DNA of 57,306 nt from the IMG/VR virus record IMGVR_UViG_3300046534_001237, positions 1 through 57,306 of that record; one strand, given 5' to 3'. The stretch is from a virus. Made by a program: the position numbers and the translations under genes. This document shows, piece after piece, positions 54,717 through 57,306 of the stretch. How positions within the stretch are numbered: the stretch's first letter is position 1; every line of letters begins with the position of its first letter. Under the pieces are notes generated by a model. The model saw only the letters and a list, made by a program, of their open reading frames with translations, was not told the DNA's origin and ran no database searches.

Positions 54717-56002
54717 TCGTATAAATCTCCTACCTTCATTAGATCACCCATCCAAGCAAATTTCATTCCGCCTATCGGTCCATGCCTGTTCTTTTCGATT
54801 AATGCCTCCATGATGCCTTTGTCTGCCGTGTCCTTGTTGTAAACTTCATCTCTGTAGAGCATTATTATTGCATCAGCTTCACTCTCGATAACACCAGACT
54901 CGGTTAAATCGCCGACTTTTGGGCGCTTATCAACACGCTTATCAACCTCTCGATTGACCTGAGCCAGTGCGACTACGGGTATATCAAGTTCCCTAGCTAA
55001 AGTTTTAAGTCCTATCGCCACATCTGCTACCTCCAATCTTCTGCTTTCTGATTTCGGGCTCCTAATTCTCTGAAGATAATCAACGTAAATAATTTTTATG
55101 TCGTGATCGAATTTCATCTTTCTGCCTTCGCGCATAATATCACCAATTGTTATATTGGATTTATCATGTATCAGGACATTGCCGTATTGAACCTGAGAAC
55201 TAGTTTGAATTAATTTTCCAGCATCCTCATGATCTATTTTAGCCTTCCTGATTTTTGACGCTGATACTCCACCTTTAATTGATAAAGTTCGAATTCCTAT
55301 CTGCTCCATTGGTTGCTCAGTGCTAAAGAAACCTGCAGCACAATTATTCGAAAGCATGAAATTAATAGCTATTGCGGTTTTACCCATAGCTGGTCGAGCG
55401 CCAACAATGTACAAGTCGGATGGCTGGAAACCTCCAATTGAATCATCAAGCCTTGTTAAACCAGTCGTTAACCCGACAAGACCACCACTCTCAGATACTC
55501 GCTTAACTTTATCAATCGCGGCTGTAATAGCCTCTGTGAGCGTGTGAGTGTACTTTTTCTGAGTAACTTCCAAAGCCATCAATGACTGTATTGCTTCATC
55601 AGCGTCATAATTTTGACTTAAATCATAACTTATTCTGGCAATCTCTCGCTTTCTGAATTCACGAATTATTATTTCTTGCGATGAATAAAAGAATGAAGGT
55701 GCAAAGGCAGCTTCCATCCAGTTTGAGAGTTGATGTAGCCAGCCACCAGTGAACGAAGGGTGGTATGCGTATGTATTAGTTTTATCTCTGGAATTTAACT
55801 CGGTCATGCGATCAGACACGGATATCAAATCGACTAACGCGCTGTCATTGTTCATTTCCATGATTACATCGAAAACGGTCGAATGAGCTTCAATCATGAA
55901 ATTGGTAGATGTTGCTTTAACTTCCATTAATCGAGAAGGATTAACCAGGATTGAACCTATAAAAACTTTTTCAGCTTCCGCTGCTTGCCACTCGGCACTC
56001 AT
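54713..56002 (-). CDS. dnaB: Replicative DNA helicase, DnaB family
   Basis: 429 residues. An N-terminal domain (AEWQAAEAEKVFIGSILVNP; about 1-120) is followed by a linker and the RecA-like ATPase with Walker A GARPAMGKT (201-209), FSTEQPMEQIGIR, Walker B IIYVDYLQ (about 305) and the QVNREVDKR and ADAIIMLYRDE blocks. Typical length. It would unwind the replication fork, with the organiser gene just upstream loading it; no primase is seen, so host primase is probably used. Confidence 0.93.
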   Translation of the reverse strand: MSAEWQAAEAEKVFIGSILVNPSRLMEVKATSTNFMIEAHSTVFDVIMEMNNDSALVDLISVSDRMTELNSRDKTNTYAYHPSFTGGWLHQLSNWMEAAFAPSFFYSSQEIIIREFRKREIARISYDLSQNYDADEAIQSLMALEVTQKKYTHTLTEAITAAIDKVKRVSESGGLVGLTTGLTRLDDSIGGFQPSDLYIVGARPAMGKTAIAINFMLSNNCAAGFFSTEQPMEQIGIRTLSIKGGVSASKIRKAKIDHEDAGKLIQTSSQVQYGNVLIHDKSNITIGDIMREGRKMKFDHDIKIIYVDYLQRIRSPKSESRRLEVADVAIGLKTLARELDIPVVALAQVNREVDKRVDKRPKVGDLTESGVIESEADAIIMLYRDEVYNKDTADKGIMEALIEKNRHGPIGGMKFAWMGDLMKVGDLYE

Positions 56003-56712
56003 GATGGAAACTCGACAAATGAAGATTGAGTTGTTTGTCCGTTAAATTTTGAATTATTCCTTTCCCAATTTCTGGCAGTGGCTTTCCAGTCCTTCATTGA
56101 ATTTTTACCAACCTTCCAACCATTTGAATCATAGTAATCAAGAAATGATTGTGGATCAAAACTCAGTCCTTTTTCTTTTTTGTATTCTTGAAGGTCTTCA
56201 ATTGAAGGTTTAGCAAAGTGTTTTGTTTTAGGCTTATCAAACTCGCTACCGTCGGGCTTTTGCTCGACAAGTGTCTTAGGTAGTTCTTTATTCTTTACAT
56301 TCTTATTATTATTACCATTATTGTTTGTTGTTGATTGATTGTTATCCGTCTGTTGATCGTCTGTTGGCTGGCTTGTTGGTTTGTCTGTTTCAAGAACTTC
56401 TTTTGATTGATAAGAGTCATAGTTTACAAGGGTTATAAGGCTAAATTTGTTTGTTGGATTGACTGTTATCTCGCTTGTTGATTTTAGCTTAGATATTGAT
56501 GTTCGAATTTGTTGTACTGATAAACCTAGATCATTACTTAACGAGTTTAATCCGGTAATTAATTGACCTCGATCGATCTCATTACCCTGCCATTTTAGTT
56601 TTTTATGATTAGCATTTAACAGTAAATGAACGAACAATCTGAAGGTATTGGCATCTTGATACCATTCCCATTTGCAGATTTTTCGGTGTATTTTTATGAA
56701 TCCTGTCGTCAT
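55999..56712 (-). CDS. DnaD-like replication organiser protein
   Basis: 237 residues from ATG 56712; the longer TTG start at 56721 is less likely. Residues about 1-90 (GFIKIHRKICKWEWYQDANT, FVHLLLNANHKK, RGQLITGLNSLSNDLGLSVQ) form the winged-helix found in phage replisome organisers; an N/T/Q-rich linker (about 115-150) and a C-terminal domain (YDSNGWKVGKNSMKDWKATA with RNWER) follow. It overlaps the helicase start (ATGA). It probably binds the origin and loads the helicase. Confidence 0.82.
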   Translation of the reverse strand: MTTGFIKIHRKICKWEWYQDANTFRLFVHLLLNANHKKLKWQGNEIDRGQLITGLNSLSNDLGLSVQQIRTSISKLKSTSEITVNPTNKFSLITLVNYDSYQSKEVLETDKPTSQPTDDQQTDNNQSTTNNNGNNNKNVKNKELPKTLVEQKPDGSEFDKPKTKHFAKPSIEDLQEYKKEKGLSFDPQSFLDYYDSNGWKVGKNSMKDWKATARNWERNNSKFNGQTTQSSFVEFPS

Positions 56713-56721
56713 ATTAATCAA

Positions 56722-56831
56722 TCTCTTTTAGTTCAACCGACCTGGTGATAATTCCGCAGCAGGCTGACTATGGGGTTAGTCGATGTTCGGTACAAATCGG
56801 TTGACTAAAAGAGACTGATCTATACCTGGTG
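56722..56831. repeat. Long inverted repeat upstream of the replication genes, candidate origin or operator
   Basis: Arm 1 at 56722-56740 (TCTCTTTTAGTTCAACCGA) and arm 2 at 56797-56814 (TCGGTTGACTAAAAGAGA) match except for one extra base. Between them lies a smaller hairpin, GACTA-TGGGGT-TAGTC. ACCTGGTG occurs twice in direct orientation (56740-56747, 56824-56831). The element sits in the leader of the organiser-helicase operon. No protein-coding frame is convincing here. Confidence 0.6.
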
Positions 56832-56893
56832 TTTACGCTTATCACGGCGCTTATGAGCACTCTAATACTTTACGGCATCAATGGCAAACTATT

Positions 56894-57073
56894 CTAGTTG
56901 CTATCCTGGTTGGTTTTAGAATCTATAGCTTTCAAAATATCTATAGTGCAAGAAAGCACAACGAATATTATTACTGCCGCGCCTACCATTACACTGTCTG
57001 ACTTGAAAAGGCCAATAGCGAGTATCACGAAACCTAGTAACGACCAGTAATTTATATTATTGGTTATTTTCAT
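56894..57073 (-). CDS. Small two-span membrane protein (59 aa)
   Basis: ATG 57073, stop TAG 56894-56896. Two hydrophobic segments (WSLLGFVILAIGLFK and VMVGAAVIIFVVLSC) with a polar tail (ILKAIDSKTNQDSN). Such small membrane proteins are frequent beside early phage operons and may block superinfection or act on the host membrane; the function is not known. Confidence 0.6.
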   Translation of the reverse strand: MKITNNINYWSLLGFVILAIGLFKSDSVMVGAAVIIFVVLSCTIDILKAIDSKTNQDSN

Positions 57074-57088
57074 GGTCTTTACCTCAGT

Positions 57089-57306
57089 TTATTTTACTGT
57101 TGTCCAATCGTGCTTTTTATCACATGCTCTTAGGCTGATAAACTTTGTGCCCTGGCGCCTTCTCTTTTCTGATTGCTTAATAGCTCGCTGCTTCTTATCA
57201 ATACTTCTGCTTTTAAACCATTTAAAATTGTCGATATGCTCCGCTACCAAATCAGAGTCAAATTCATGGTCCCAAAGGTAATTCGATAATTGAATAGAAT
57301 GGTTTG
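57089..57306 (-). CDS. Hypothetical protein, 3' part (continues from base 1-353 across the junction)
   Basis: Stop TAA at 57089-57091. The reading frame is open to the window end and matches the frame at 1-353: the last 127 bases repeat the first 127, so the full gene is 444 bp (148 codons). The C-terminal part has a basic segment (SIDKKQRAIKQSEKRRRQG), then KFISLRACDKKHDWTTVK. Confidence 0.75.
   Translation of the reverse strand, partial: NHSIQLSNYLWDHEFDSDLVAEHIDNFKWFKSRSIDKKQRAIKQSEKRRRQGTKFISLRACDKKHDWTTVK
57180..57306. repeat. 127-bp terminal direct repeat, copy of bases 1-127
   Basis: Identical to 1-127. A length of 127 is a common assembler k-mer size, so this is most likely the overlap of a circular contig and not a biological terminal repeat. 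Unique genome length is then 57179 bp. Confidence 0.95.

Noticed and set aside
57180-57306. Biological terminal direct repeats
   Set aside because: 127 bp equals a common assembler k-mer, and the gene across the junction is intact; assembly overlap is simpler.
1-57306. Temperate phage with integration module
   Set aside because: No integrase, excisionase, CI-type repressor or attachment site is seen; the Cro-like gene alone does not prove lysogeny.

Overview
The window is a complete, circularly closed tailed-phage genome of about 57.18 kb, probably assembled from a metagenome. Its first 127 bases are repeated exactly at the end (57180-57306), and one minus-strand gene reads in frame across the junction (353 down to 1, then 57179 down to 57089). 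The virion genes point to a podovirus-like phage: an N4-gp56-type major capsid protein, a 741-residue portal, a tail-nozzle-like protein, a fibre with a peptidase S74 chaperone domain, and two giant 'polyvalent' proteins. Shine-Dalgarno sites, CsrA, NinG and a YdaS/Cro-like repressor suggest a proteobacterial, probably gammaproteobacterial, host. No integrase, RNA polymerase, DNA polymerase or CRISPR array is visible.

Layout. 1-1020 (minus): two small genes and a Cro-like regulator with its own promoter, operator-like palindrome and terminator. 1090-9400 (plus): an early operon with a candidate annealing protein, YqaJ exonuclease, small genes, a tRNA-Leu-like gene carrying a long insertion, a DnaQ-type exonuclease, CsrA, two cytosine-C5 methyltransferases and an HNH nuclease; it ends in a terminator. 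9442-42785 (minus): late genes. In transcription order these are portal, scaffold, capsid, decoration protein, adaptor, nozzle, S74 fibre, a protein made of 11-residue repeats, internal/membrane-active proteins, a 1924-residue polyvalent protein with a DNA methyltransferase end, the lysis cassette (M15 endolysin and three small membrane proteins), a 1472-residue adhesin-like protein and a 1563-residue polyvalent protein. 42870-57073 (minus): replication (DnaD-like organiser, DnaB helicase), NinG, a dense run of small, often ATGA-coupled genes, the terminase genes, and a secreted protein with its own promoter and terminator.

Most notable points. (1) 7489-8586 appears to encode two recognisable proteins in two frames of the same strand: a Dcm-type methyltransferase and the WPTP-repeat protein usually found near such enzymes. 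(2) The large terminase is split into separate ATPase and nuclease genes, with two unrelated small genes between them. (3) A tRNA-Leu-like gene has perfect acceptor and T arms but about 85 extra nucleotides. (4) A virion protein contains about 35 uninterrupted 11-residue repeats. (5) A signal-peptide protein sits in a promoter-gene-terminator 'moron' unit.

All calls come from reading the sequence and remembered family features. No database search was run.
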